From: Prochilodus magdalenae
Taxonomy: Eukaryota; Chordata; Actinopteri; Characiformes; Prochilodontidae
Assembly: GCA_024036415.1 (NCBI GenBank)
Contig: JAMWET010000129.1
Span: 1,261,501-1,325,500, forward strand
Reading direction: 5' to 3'
DNA length: 64,000 nt
Of the stretch, positions 40,201 to 55,200 are shown in pieces (within the stretch, counting starts at the first letter, position 1; each line of letters starts with the position of its first letter). Below the pieces are notes generated by a model. The model ran no database searches, was not told the DNA's origin, and saw only the letters and a list, made by a program, of their open reading frames with translations. The position numbers were made by a program, and so were the translations under genes.

Positions 40201-43200
40201 AAATAAAGTAGTTTATTATTTAATAAAAAAAATACTACTAATTATACAAATGTGCAAGGCATTACTGTCAGCCCTGCTATTGTGTTGGTGCTTAATGGTG
40301 TAATAATTGCATTGCATATGAATGTCTCACAATGTCAAAGCTATTTGCAACTATTTGTGCAACTCCTTCTTTGGCAATGAATGTATGATGTTATGCAATT
40401 AAAATGGCAGCTTTTGCTTTCATGCAGCAGCTCTTCCTTCCGCCACATCTGCCACCTTTTCAAAACTAGACATGTAAAAACAGTTTGCATTGGTACAACT
40501 CCAGCAAACTGCTTGGACAACTTCTTTTCTTCTCTTTTCTTGCCTGTCCTATTATAGTCACACCACTGTCATGTCATGGTACATACTGGAAACTCATTTC
40601 AGTCCTGGTGGGGAACGCTTATGAAAAACTGAAGCAAAGCATAGGCCTGACAGATCTGATTCAGCCAAAGGGCAACTATAAAGTAAATTTTTATTAGATA
40701 TTGTGTACAGATGAAATCCTGAGATGCTGAAGAACAGTAAAATAGGATTTTCTACTTTTCCAGTAGTCCTTGTGCCGAAGAACAATGAATGTTTTAAATA
40801 CTAAACTCAAACGCAAGATCCTTGAGTCAGGGGCATTGTATTTATTGGAGGATTTGGGGTTAGGACGATTTAAAAGGCCTGTGACTGACTGTGACTGGCT
40901 CTAAAAATATTGGAACATGTTTTTTTTTTGATAATTATTATCTTATTAGCCTATCATCATTAATTGACAGCCTTTCCCTTTTTAGAGAGAGAAAGAGAAA
41001 AAAGGCTAGTTTGTCAAGCAACAATCTGATGATTTTAATGCACATTTAATGTCAAAAACAGACCTCAGTGATCATAAATTAAAACCAAGAATAAGGTTAT
41101 TCGCATGCAAGATGATATAACTCAAGAGAGAATCGGTATACAGGGGAAGTATTTGCTCATCAGACTTCACTCGCATATATACTTGAGTAACATCCCATTC
41201 TTAATTCATAGGGTTTAATATGATGTCAGCCCACTCTTTGCAGCTATAACAGCTTCAACTCTTTCCACAAAAAGGCTTTCCACAAGGTTAAGGAATGTGT
41301 TTATGGGAATTTTTGACCATTCTTCCAGAAGCGCATTTGTCAGAGACTGATGTTGGACGAAAAGGCCTGGCTTGCAGTCTCCGCTCTAATTCATCCCAAA
41401 GGTGTTCTGTCAGGTTAAGATCAGGATTCTTCCACACCAAACTTGCTCATCTATGTCTTTATGAACCTTGCTTTGCACACTGGTGTGCAGCCATCTTGGA
41501 ACAGGAAGTGGCAAATCCCCAAACTATTTTCACGAAGTCTCCAAAGTCCCTCTTGGTATGCTGAAGCATTAAGAGTTCCTTTCACTGAAACTAAGGGGTC
41601 GAGCCTAACTCCTGAAAAGCAACCCCACACCATAATCCCCCCTCCATTTAAGCTTTACACTCAGCACAGTGCTGTCAGACAAATACCATTTATTGGCAAC
41701 CGCCAAACCCAAACTCATCTATCGGATTGCCAGACGGAGCAGAGTTATTCGTCACTCCAGAGAACACATCTCCACAGTTCCAGAGTCCAATGGCGGTGCT
41801 TTACACCACTGCATTCCACGCTTGGCATTGCGTTTGGTGATGTAAGGCTTGGTTGCAGCTGATCAGCCATGGAAACCCATTCCATGAAGCTCTCTAGGTA
41901 GTGCTCTTGAAGCTAATCTGAAGGCCACATGAAGTTTGGAGGTCTGTAGAGATTGACTCTGCATAAAGTTGGTGACCTCTGCGTACCCGCTGACCCCACA
42001 CTGTCATTTTACAAAGCCCTCCATTTGGTGTCATTCCCATATGCTTCAACTGTTATAATACCACTGACAGTTGACTGTGAAATGTTCAGTAGTGAGGAAA
42101 TTTCACAACTAGACCTGCACAGGTTGCACAGGTGGCAATCTGGAATTCACTGAGCTCCTGAAAGCGAACAATTCTTTCATTAATATCTGTAGAAGCAGTT
42201 TGCATGCCTAGGTGTTTGGTTTTATACACCTATGGCCATGGAAGTGATTAAAACACCTGAATCAATGATTTGGATGGGTGAGTAAATAATGTTAGCAATA
42301 TTGTGTGTAAGCATTGATAAAACTGATAAATTAGGCTTCCACAAATGAAAAGATAGAAAAGAAAGACAGGAGGAGAGTGAAAAGATTAGCATTAAATCTA
42401 CATTTTAACTGTAACAGATGGCTTTTAGAAAGTTTCTTATAGACAAACCATGCATTCCAACTTGTCGCCCACCCAAAATCCCTGGTGTTGCCCCTACCTG
42501 GGAGCAACCGTTTTTTTGTACAATGGACTTGAGAATTGGGTATTGGCAAATAGCCATAGACTCTCAGTGTATTCCAAAGACTGCACTTGCGATGAACACT
42601 GGTTTATTTGATTTTTTGTGACACATTCCAATGAATCACATAGCATATATTTGCAGACATCAGGAGACAAAACTGTTTCAGGTACATAGATGTTGTCATT
42701 GTGGTCCTGTTGAAGTATTTCAGTGTTTTGATCAAGTTGGACTGAAGATGAATTAAAAGAAATTCAATCTTATACAATGGTACCTGAGTCTCTTTTGGGA
42801 CATGTGACTTTCAGTAATAGTATCAAACCAATAGCCACCGTTCAACAGAACTCTGCTGGTCTAATATAGAAGACATAAGGAAAAAAATGTAGAAATAAGC
42901 TTTCACTATGTTTTTTCAAAACGGCGACCCATTGCAGTGTGTTCCCAATATGTGACAAAGGCCGTACACTGCAAGTAGTCACTAACGTATTTGCGATAAG
43001 CGTTCTTATAATATGCCCATGACAATTCGCTGTGTGGCCTGTTAGGTAGATTAAAGAAACTTATAATTTTTGGGGTTTATTGAAAGTTGTTCATGGACCT
43101 ACTATGGAAAACGATACGTGTACATGCTGTAAAAATCACATTGTGTAACCAGCACTGATCATCCGCAAACCACTTTTGACTGGAAGAATAAAAACTTTGA

Positions 43201-46200
43201 AACTAAGGATCCTATGTCCAAGACAAGCACCAAGAATTGGACTGGTTTGGTTTTTCTGAATTTTGTTTTGCTATTTATTTTGCCTGCCAAGAGAGCACAG
43301 GTTGTTGACCTGCTGAAATAGTTTTAGGCATGAAAATTAAGGGTCCAGTTGAGTGTCTAATGCAGCAAGTACTACACCCTAAGCATTCAGAGTTAAGTAT
43401 TATAAGAGAATTATGCAGCATTATGTAATCAGGATATGAAAAAGGTAACCGTATTCTGTTACAGTTACAACCGCATACACTCTACAGGCATTTTCATATC
43501 TAAATCATGCTATAACCCTGATTTTGCATTTTGCCTGAATCTACAGCAGCAAACCGATCGTCAGCAAACAGTGAACTCCATTATTATTCAGCACTTCTTG
43601 TTCCATAATCTTTGACATTTGACTGGACATAAATACACATCTTACGAACGTTAACCTGCCAGATTTTAATGCTGAATTAATATTAAGTTTAGTTATGTGA
43701 CTGAACAAAGTCACATGAGTGGTGGTTCATTTTCTTCATAAGTTTTTGGAATGATGAAAGTAAAATATTAATATTTGTAAATTATTAAATCTGTAACTAA
43801 GATAATAACGCCTCCCCCTTTTGCATTTATGTGAAATTGTGTTACTTTAAATACATAGCATACATCTGTGTGGCTGCTAAAACCGCAGAGTTAAGGAAGG
43901 GGAGAGTAATAGCACATACATGATCAACATAGTTAAAGCACCGTGCACAAATATGAAGCCACACAAGAAGTTACTTAACTCAAAAAATGTATGGTGTACA
44001 ATTTTATCATCTTTTTGTCACAAATATTAAAAAAAAATGTGAGATCAGTGACTGCTAATCCCTAAATGGCAGTACAAATTGCCCATATAAAGTGTTTTTC
44101 TTGTTGAAAAGGCCATGAATTTATTTATTTTTTCTCTTTGTTATTATATTTGTAATTATTATTATAAAGTAACAGAAAATAATCTAATTACATTACTTTA
44201 GTAATCCTTTGGATTAGGTAAAAAGTAAACTTTTTTATCCTCCAGAAGAACTATTTTCCTTTTTTTGTGAGTCTTGTACCGATTTTGGCTTGGAATTTCC
44301 TTAACAACGGGAAGTCTATGAAATGTTTTATCTTTTTAAATTGGGTAATTCCAGCACCTCTTTAGGACAGATAAGGATTTCTGCTTAAATAGTGTTTTAG
44401 TAAGACATTGCGGGAAAATAGTATTGGGTTATATAAGACTTTATAGACTATTATATACACTTTATATCTTTGTTTTTTTTTATGTGTTGATGTGATTTTA
44501 TCACTTTGATGTAAATACATATGGTGGTTATCGGCAGTACTTTGTGATGGGTGATTTTCAAGATTTGATTTGTTGTTATTTCCAAAACATAATAAAAAAA
44601 CTAATGAATGAACTTGTTCATGAATGACTTAAAACAACCACTTAAAGTCCATGACTTTCCATGACTTATTCTAGTACTTTTGCCAAAGATTGACATGATC
44701 CTGTAAAATCACCAGGCAAGGAAATACTTTGTCAGCAACCGTTGTCAGTAAACATGGTCATGCCAGCAATATTTAGAAATACTGCTCACTTCTCTGGGCT
44801 AAATCTCATTTGAAATACTGAGAAAATACTGAAGAAAATTAAAAATGTGGTTTGGCCAAAAAAACAAATAAATAGACGCTGATTTTTCCAGGCCTAAAAT
44901 AAATGGATCATTCGGATTGTTACCTTTGTAATGTTAAAAAGTCATGGTATAAGAGGGAATACGTGGGAAAGCCTAGATTTTAGACTGGCCTGCTTGCAGT
45001 TCAGAAAGTTCTCCCAGTAAAATCCATTGGCAGGTTTTTTAGGTACCCAAAATCATTACTTCAATTACACTGCACCAAAAAAGAAAACTTTTTGGGCAAC
45101 ATCAGTTTTTAAGAATTTACTTTTACTACACATCCGCAGTTGCATGACAACTGCACTGGCAGTGTGCCTGTTCTTTGAATCTAAAAAAGCCCTCGGTATT
45201 CAATTTATGTAACTGCTTTTCCGTGTACATATTAAGAAATCAGTTAAATTATATTTATCACATTTTAAAATATAAAAAAAAACTTTTAATGGCAATTAGA
45301 TGACCATTTAGCCTGCTGTGGAACATTTTATATGTAAAAAAACAGTGACTAACAGTAAATCAAAGCAGTATGGAGTTGTTTCACAAAATGTTTGTAATGT
45401 TCAGAGAAAGGAGAATTTCTTACTTGGTAGAAGCTCCCTGTCTGCCGTCTCTGTGCAGATTGGGTATGGATAAAACAGATGTCCTTTTTCCAAAGGGTAT
45501 GGAATCATTCTAAAAGCTGGAAAATAAAGTTGTGTAATGTACTTTATGCCATTTCATCATGCACTGAAACAAATAGTTTTTTAATTCAACTTAAAAGAAC
45601 AACATGAATTTAAAATATTAAAAGTAAAATGAAGTACAATGAATCATGCAATGAATTATATAATGAATTAAGTTAAACAGAAAATTGCAGTTTAGGTTGT
45701 GTTGTAAAAAGGGCCATTCCAAAATACTTGCAGTGTATCAAGTTAGCTTAATAACATAAGGTTTAAGGTATTTTATATATTGATTCATGCATTTTAATGT
45801 ATGAATTATTTCCATAAATTCTCGCACACCCATGATATAGCATTTTGGAACACTTTTTGCTGAACCAGAGAAGTGCTTTGTGACTAGCTGTTTTTAGCTA
45901 AGCAGTTAATCAAACAGATAACAGGCTAGTTAACACACCTACTTCTAACAACAAAAATACAAAAAGTACAGGGAATTGCCTTTTTTTGTAGGTCAACCTA
46001 GCCGACGCAGTTGTGTTACTAGCAAAAAAAGCAAATGTTTAAGTCAAATGTCCTGCTTCACTTTATTGTCCATTATGGTGAATTGCATTGACATTAATGT
46101 CTTTTCAAAAGTTATATTTGGCTATTAAAAATATGTGTGTGACTTGGTCTTTAATTACATTGTTGCAAAATATCCATCAAGGGAGACTGGACACTTCACA

Positions 46201-49200
46201 TCTACAGTTCAGTTAAAGAACACTCAAAGTCTTTACATTTGATGAATGAATGGATACAGTATGTATTTCTGCTTTTAGTCTTAAACTAGAAAGCTAGAAA
46301 GCGGTGAACTAGAACTCAAGGATGTGATCTCTTCTTTGACTAAGATATACCACTGCAGTATCACAGCAAATGTGTGTATTACCCACAAAGTTAAAACATT
46401 ATTGTCAGATATATAGTCATCCCTGGCACATCATGTTCTAATGGTCCCATAGAATATAAAACATTATTTACACTGATATAGTTGAATAAGGAGAGTTTAG
46501 TTGATAGAACTGAAACACTGTGGACCATAGGCATGGTGACTAGGTAAGAATATTGGAAATATTCCCACACAAAAATTATAAAATGAGGAGAGAAAAAACA
46601 TGATATCTTTATACTGAAAGCGTGACTCTGAGGGTAAGTTAGCCTGTTTTGGCAGCAGGTGGTACTGGGTCTTCTTTTAGCCTGTCAAAAGGCTTGTGTT
46701 GAAGAGCCTGTTTAATCATCAGCTTCACTGTCCTCAGCTTTCGCCTTGTCCGAAGCTAACTGGTTTGGAGTTAGCTTTTACTAGCTTTAGGGTCAGACAA
46801 GAGCACAATGAATAACAACAACGGCTAATTATAGCTATGGAAACAGCTTGTCTAAAATGCTTTGTTATGGTAACACACTTGGGGCACTCGAAACACTAGT
46901 CTCTGGACATGTTATCAACTGCTCACTGCTGCACTGTAAAGTATGTAAAAAAAGTGCACCACCTTTAGAAGTGCATTCAGTAATGTAGTTTGTAAAGCTT
47001 CAGAGTGTGCTTGTTTGGGATGCATACTCAGTGTCTGACTGATGTTAGACTAAATTTTGCAAAGCTCTGACTCTCATCTCATTTTAGCATAATGCCATTA
47101 TTTTGATTTTACACACAAGGACAAGACCACATCAATCATAGGCAATCATTAACCAAGCCTAGCAATAAGCCTAAACTAAAAACATTATTTTAAATATGGA
47201 GTATAAAAAAAATATATTTTATTTATAAAAAATATATATATTTTATTAGGAGAATAATGGTACATGAGGGGGCAGATCAGCTTATCCAGCTAATATATTT
47301 GGGGATAGAAAATTACATTTACATCGATTCAAAATCCCGAACTGTTAAATAACAGTCTGGACACATTATATTTAAGTCCCCAAAATGTATATATAACAGT
47401 GGAGCAGCAGTAATGAAAATGGTGCACTAAGTGGCGAATTTTACTGTTAACAGCCGTGAAGAGAATGTCTGCACTTTTCAATCCCTTCCTAAAGGAACCA
47501 AACCATTAGGGGTATATGGTTGATGTTCATCTTTAAATGAAGCTGAAGTTATTCATGCTTTCTAATTGAATGTTCCATTCAACCTTAAACAGCACATCTT
47601 ATACAGGGGCCAGAATGAAACAGCAGCACCATTTAAGTGAAACAGAAAGTTTGGAGGAAAAAAAGGTAGTTGGAAGCTTGCTCTGCAGATTTTACTCTGG
47701 ACAGTTCTCAAACCTTTGACAATATTGTTTAAGCTCAAAAATATGTGTTCAACACTGAGGGGAGTACAGAAAGGACGAGTTTCTCCCTTATTAGCATCAA
47801 ACACCTAACAGCAACCTCAAAGTAGCAGCCATGCTGTGTGATCACTGTTTGCCTGTTAAAGCAGATTATCTTAAACAAAGTTTCATAGTGAGAAACAACT
47901 TTAATTTACTCTGTGGGTTTCAAAAGCAGTAGATAGTATGTCAGCCACTAGGAAGGGGAAGTGCTTGCGCTTCGATATCTTTAATAATTATGATTTACTC
48001 TAAATCTAGAGAGCTGTGAATCAATAAGGTAGTTGTGTTGGTCTACCCAAATCTTACGTTCTTTGGGAGTTTGGATGAGCCCGTTCAGGGAGCTCAGCCC
48101 ATAGGTAGTAGGTCTGGCCTACCCAGACTGGTCATAATTACTTCTAATCAAATGTGAATGGAATATTTATCAAGTAAAATCTAGAAGGAAATAATTTTAC
48201 TTTCTCCGCCAAGCTCCATCTTATGTTCTTAGCCCTCCAATTACTGTTTAGCAGCTGTTAATTAGTCTTCACCTCAAGTCATCAGTTTGTTATAGGCACC
48301 CATCATGTCTATAACTACCATAAAGACACAGAGGCCCTCTGTGGTTTCTGAACAGTATCTGAACAGTAGTAACTGAATCAGAAATTTAAAGAGGACACAG
48401 CAATACCTTTACCCAGTCAACAGTGACTGGTGCTCTTCTGCCCTGCCAAGCTTTATTCTGGTCAAAGATTTTTTTATAGCTTGCTACGATTGTATCTACA
48501 CTAAACTACCCAGACTCACACAGACATCCTGAGATGAAACGTGTATGAAACGTACAGGCTTTAGACTACAACACAAGATAGATATAAAAGAAAAGTGTCC
48601 GTTTGGATATAATTAACAGATTATGCTTAATATAATTATGTTTATAATAACATAATATGTATATTTTAAAATACATTTTCTTTTTTTGGACCACTCCTAA
48701 AGGTGCTAGCCATGTATGCTTTGGCCTAGTCCCTGCAACTGTCCAATTTAAAGTAGTAAACCAACATACTGATGAAGATGGATGTAACCCCCAACTGCTC
48801 CCTGGGCGCCGTGGATAGGGCTGCCCACCGTTCTGGGTAAGTGTGCTCACTGCCCCCTAGTGTGTGTGTTCACTAGTGAGTGTGTATGTGGGTGTTTCAC
48901 TTCATGAATGGGTTAAATGTGGAAGACAAATTCCTGTGAGTGAAAATCACAATTGGCACAAAATGGTATCTTACATTTTAAAAATGTATATCTAGCTGAA
49001 GATCAATGATTAAATAAACAAACAAGGTGAAGTACTTAAATGTTTTTGAAATTACAAAATTCATGAAAAGCCCTGAATAATAGGAAAATCTATTTTATGC
49101 ATTATTGTTATGCCCAGTCCTCAACATTAAAATGCTACGAATCTATGGATACGTATAATTATGCTTTGTAAGCATTAATTATTTTAATTTTCATTATGTT

Positions 49201-52200
49201 AGAGTGTTGGGTTTGAGGAGTCAAAGTCTTCCCTAAAGCTTTGCCTCACTTGGCCTTTTCTAATGACCATTGTGAACAAGCAATAGCTTTAAAAGGTAAT
49301 TAAGGTCTGAGACATTGGTAGAAGTTACCAGACAGCTCAGATCTTTTAAAATGTTAAAAAGAATGTTTAATCTTAAATGTTTTAACTTTTTGGAGACCAA
49401 AAAGGCTACACATTTCCCTTTTTGATAACAAACAAACAATGCTAAAGTTAATATTGCATACTATGTGTTGTATACACAACCTGCCTCAATAAATCTTAAG
49501 TTAACAACAACTGACGTAAAAAATAACCTATACATCTCTAGGTGTTCTCCTGAGGTTTGTTGTAGTTGTCCAATTATTTTACACTTATTTTTGTTTTCTG
49601 TAGTAAGTTAGCATATGATTCGCTTCTTTTCCTTTAATCAAGAGGGACAGCCATCATGCTCTGTGCCTCAACTTCACAAGTGCTGTTTTTTCCAGTAGTT
49701 GTGCTATTTTAAAAAGTTAATGTGATGATCATTGGATAGACAGGTAAATGGATTAACCCTAAATGAAACTGAATATTTTGGCCATTTTTACGTTTTAACA
49801 TTTAGAGCACTTTCTGGATTAAGTGTGAATCTCTCTCTCTCTCTGCGGTAGAGTTGGGTTGTTGTTATTAGCTCATTTCATTTGGACCTACATTTCATTT
49901 TAAACCATGAAACAGACGTTGTGTCTGTTATGCTGTGCATTCAGTCCAGTGGCCCGGGCTCACACAAAAACTCTCAACGTAAAACAGCCAGGGTAATGCT
50001 GCTTTTTACAATGTTTGTTTACTATATTTAAAATGTATATAATTAAAGTACTTGAGGCCAATCCTAGTTGTCAAGAGCACTTGTATTAGTAGTCTCTTGA
50101 TTTGTTATTGAGGAGGAATTCATGATAAAAGAAAGTGTATTCAGTATAGTGGAAAAAGTGAAATGCAATACACGAATGGCATTACTTTTCCATAGTACCA
50201 CGCGGAATTTATACTAATTGAAACCTCAGCAACTGTTTTAAATGTGGCTTGGCCTCTTAACTGTAAAACAATACAGGATAAATTACTTTTACAAGTCAAA
50301 ATGCAGAATTTGTGTCAAAAGTAAATACAATCCATGGTGAAATTAAAATTAATTATAAGTTTTCTTTGGAATATCCCTGAAGCAAATAAATGGTTTAGGG
50401 TATTTCAAGTAGTAGTTTTGTCTTTAAGACCTTTCACCTTTGTTCGGAGAATAGGTACTGAAAAAGCAATCCTCTCAGTATGGAGATACTCACTGCCTTC
50501 CCATGTGCAGTGGAGCAGGTTCAGTGCACCCTCCACTCTCTTCCAATGTTGCAGGTGGAAGAAGGCATATGCTATGGCCTCACTGTCTCCTCTCTTTAGA
50601 ATGTGCTCCGGTGGCAGTATCAAACTTTTCATCTCTAAGAGGTACTGCAGAAGGGAGTTACCACAATTTAAAGAAAGAACAAAAGTGCATTTATCATTAA
50701 TTTTTTTTAATGATTTGGTTTTTAAGCAGTGTTGGTGTGGGTAGCTCACTTTGGGTACATGTGGGTTGAATTCCACTGCTCTGTGTATGGCTTCCACTGC
50801 ATTCATCTCTGCTGTACTCAAGCCTCGTCGAGATGCTGCTTCTGGAGAAAACCTGGAGAAAAGTTTGAAGGGTAATGACTTTTACAAATGCAACAATTCT
50901 TAAAGGGCTTCCGAAATAAAGGTAGCCTAATTTCAGGAATTTACCATTTATTCAATTAAATTATAAATAATCTCTAATATATTTGTCCACCCAAGTTTAA
51001 GTTATTTGTGTATCTTGGACTGTACTTTTTGATAAGCAGCATCGTATGTACCAAACCAAGTACTTGGAATGGTAAATGAAAGTAAAATACAGCCCTCTGT
51101 ATTTAAGCTTTTGTAGCTTTCAAATGCACACATTTGCAAATGTCTTATTAAATTACTAATAGTAATGTTTTATATTTTCTTAAATCCACAACATTTTTTT
51201 CTTGTTCTTCAAATTAATTATAAGTTATTAAAATAGTGCATATTATTATATTATGCAGAACAACTCAATGTGATACACTCATTATTAAAAAAAGTAAATA
51301 ATTGCAAAGGAATGAAACTAGTTGGGAAGGCTTGACATTGTGAGACACGCAAACAATTCAAGTTTCATGCTTGGCCACACATGGGACGTAAGCAAGGACG
51401 TCTTTTGAAAAGCTAAGGGAGGCGGGATGAGGATTAAATTTTGCTGTTACAAACCGGATTCCAAAAAAGTTGGGACACTAAACAAATTGTGAATAAAAAC
51501 TGAATGCAATGATGTGGAGGTGCCAACATCTAATATTTTATTCAGAATAGAACACAAATCACAGATCAAAAGTTTAAACTGAGAGAATGTATCATTTTAA
51601 GGGAAAAATATGTTGTTTAAAAATTTCATGGCTTCAACAAATCCCAAAAAAGTTGGAACAAGGCCATTTTTACCACTGTGTGGCTTCCCCCCTTCTTCTT
51701 ACAACACTCAACAGACGTCTGGGGACAGAGGAGACCAGTTTCTCAAGTTTAGAAATAGGAATGCTCTCCCATTCATGTCTAATACAGGCCTCTAACTGTT
51801 CAATCGTCTTGGGCCTTCTTTGTCGCACCTTCCTCTTTATGATGCGCCAAATGTTCTCTATAGGTGAAAGATCTGGACTGCAGGCTGGCCATTTCAGTAC
51901 CCGGATCCTTCTCCTACGTAGCCATGATGTTGTGATTGCTGCAGAATGTGATCTGGCATTATCTTGTTGAAAAATGCAGGGTCCTCCCTGAAAGAGATGA
52001 CGTCTAGATGGGAGCATATGTTGTTCTAGAACCTGAACATAGTTCTCTGCATTAATGGTGTCTTTCCAGACATGCAAGCTGCCCATGCCACAAGCACTCA
52101 TGCAACCCCATACCATCAGTGATGCAGGCTTCTGAACTTGGGTTATCCCTGTCCTCTCTGGTCCGGATGACATGGTGTCCCAGTGTTCCATAAAGAACTT

Positions 52201-55200
52201 CAAATCGTGACTTATCTGACCACAGAACAGTCTTCCATTTTGCCACACTCCATTTTAAAAGACCCCTGGCCCAGTGCATTGTGGAGCTTGCTTAGAAATG
52301 GCTTCCTTTTTGCACTGTAGAGTTTCAGCTGGCAACGGCGGATGACACGGTGGATTGTGTTCACTGACAATGCTTTCTGGAAGTATTCCTGAGCCCATTT
52401 TTTTTACCATTTTTTTACTTACCATCTTGGCTTCAGAGAGACACTGACACTCTGAGAAGCTCTTTTTATACCCAATCATGTTGTCAATTGACCTAATTAG
52501 TGTTATTTGGTCTTCCAGCTGTTCGTTATATGCTCAATTTCCTTTTTCCATCCACTTATTGCTACTCGTCCCAACTTTTTTGGAATATGTTGACGCCATG
52601 AAATTTTGAAACAACGTATTTTCCCCTTAAAATGATGCATTCTCTCAGTTTAAACTTTTGACCTGTGATTTGTGTTCTATTCTGAATAAAATATTAGATG
52701 TTGGCACCTCCACATCATTGCATTCAGTTTTTATTCACAATTTGTTTAGTGTCCCAACTTTTTTGGAATCCGGTTTGTACAGCTACATGATCAAAATATT
52801 ACGTTCCTATATTTAAAAAAACATATCTAGAATACTTAGTCTTCTTACGTTTGACTCTAATTATCATTTTTTAAAATTGTGATCACAGTTTAAAATAAGG
52901 CACTCTCTCAATGATCATTTTTTTCTTGTCTTTGCAGAATTTTACAACAAAGAATAATTACTCACTTGTCAGACACTGCTCTGGCTTTAAGAAGAGCAGC
53001 TGTGTAGCATATTGTTGCAGATTTCGGTAAGCTAATGTCTGCAGAGATAATGCAAACTGATGTTAAGGGAAATCAAGACACAATTGCAATGATAACATGT
53101 GATAACAGCCTCAAAAAAATGCCATCATACTGCAGTTAAACAGACAATTAAGCAGAATTTCTTGTCTTTACAAATCACTATATAATGACACATATAAACC
53201 TGTGTTTTAAAAAACAGGTTGGACGGTAAATTTATGAAGGAATAAACTGTTTTAGGTTTTCCTTAAGAATTATGTTCCTTGCACTTATTTAGCAAGAGTG
53301 TTTAACCAGTGTTAATGTGTAGTGTATTCCAGACATATGCATATGCTTTGTGTACCTAATTTATAGCATATAATTATAAATGGCATAATATTATATAGTA
53401 ACGACAATCAACATACCATCATATTTGGCAAGTACTGCTTGCACATCTGCGTAGTTTTGCAGTTCTAAGAGTGACTCCAGTAGGTTTTCATGTATATTGA
53501 ACATACTGAGGAGAGGAAACTCCTTCATTAACTGAAAAAAATACAGTTGTTATAAGCAATTTCAGATTTTCAATCATTTTAAAAAGATATGAAAAAAAAT
53601 TTTTCTTCATGAAATTGTACTGTTCAGGGGTTACTTACATCTCTCATCATTTTCACTGCCTCTCTTGTTCTTCCAAGCTTGCGAGAGCACATAGCAAGCC
53701 TCCTCTTAATGTATACTAATACATTTGTGTCCCTTCCTTAAGAAAACAAAATGGTTAAAGGTGCAATGTTCAAGTTCAAAGATCCTGTATGCCAACTTTA
53801 TGTGTTGTAAGGTTCTTTAAAACACAACTCAAAATAGGTCATTATGATATAAGAAGTAAAGAAAAAACAGAGCATATATCGGGTCCATCCCCTCCACACA
53901 ACAGCACTAGCAAAAATGTTATTGTACCATAATACTCAAATAATAAACTTTTTTCATAAATCCCCAACAAATGCAGAGAGAGCTAAATCTAAAAAATACC
54001 ATTCATGCAGGCAATCAGAGGCAGAAAAAATTTATCATAAATCGCTTTAGTGAGATTAGCTGCTTAATTTAAGTTTAAACTCCAAATTGGCTTTTATAGT
54101 GAACTTAAAAGTTCATCAGGCTCAGCTTCTTTTGGTTCGATTTTAGGCAAGAAGGCTTTTACTTAAATCACTATTTATATTTTTTTGTTGGTGTTTTTCA
54201 GATTAAATTCAGAATAAAAACATCCACAAATTACACAAATGCAGACCTCACATTTCTATTTGTAAGATGAAGCCCATTTCTATCGACCTGAACATATATA
54301 ATATAAAGTTCCGTACAGCTAGTGCTCATAAAGTTTTGGTTAATTAGATGCAGAGCTGGAACAAGCATGTTGGAGGAACAGGTAAACTCCTGTTCTGTAA
54401 GGCTGGAGCAGAGAAATGCTGGTGTGCACTCACTGTGCTGGGCTTCATACTGAGAGCCATGGTGCTGAAGCTGTTGGCTGCGGCGGTAGCAGCCTTCCCC
54501 CACTTTTAGTGCCTGTTTGAAGAGCTTTTCTGCTTCCACAATGGTGGTAGCCTCCTCTTCAGCTAACAGAATGTATGCTGTGGCACAGCTGTAACACAAC
54601 AAAAACAGCAAACGGCTAGAAATAAAACATTATTTAACATACAAAAACACGTCAAGTGCATTTCTCTGCAGTAAAGACAATACATATTATAGTTGTATTC
54701 TTTAGAATCTGCTAACTTGTATCTACATGCTACAGCAGAAAAATACAAAATTGTACCAAGCACTGATATAAAAAGCTGAGGTATGTGTAGGGTGTGCGTA
54801 GGGCTGTGACAGTATGTTTCCAAACCGCCGTGGGTTAATCTTTTCTTTACCTTCACAGCAACTACAGGACCTAAAGACCACAGACTCTCACAGTGATCAT
54901 TTTGTTTCATATAATGAATTGTTGTTGGAGAAGTTCTTGAGGGACTGAATAACTTTAAGTATAACATGATCACTTTGACAAAGTTTAGGTCTTAAGTCTT
55001 CAAGATTCAAGTGCCATCAGTTTTTTATCATGACTTTGAAGCCACACTGAGAATGCAGAAACCCATAGTTGATCACGTCACAGTCTATTAGATAAGCATA
55101 TCTCAGTTACCATTACAGCTTAGGCTTTTTCAGCTAAATAACAGAGAGCTGTTTGTAAAAAAGTAAACTGATGATACGTGTGATTATAATTGTCAAAATC

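Noticed and set aside
41295..41862. Two plus-strand open frames of 89 and 139 codons
   Set aside because: They lie antisense to the degraded Tc1 transposase; no domain of their own.
50334..50744. 136-codon plus-strand frame
   Set aside because: Antisense shadow of st7 exons h and i, which match the ST7 family strongly on the minus strand.
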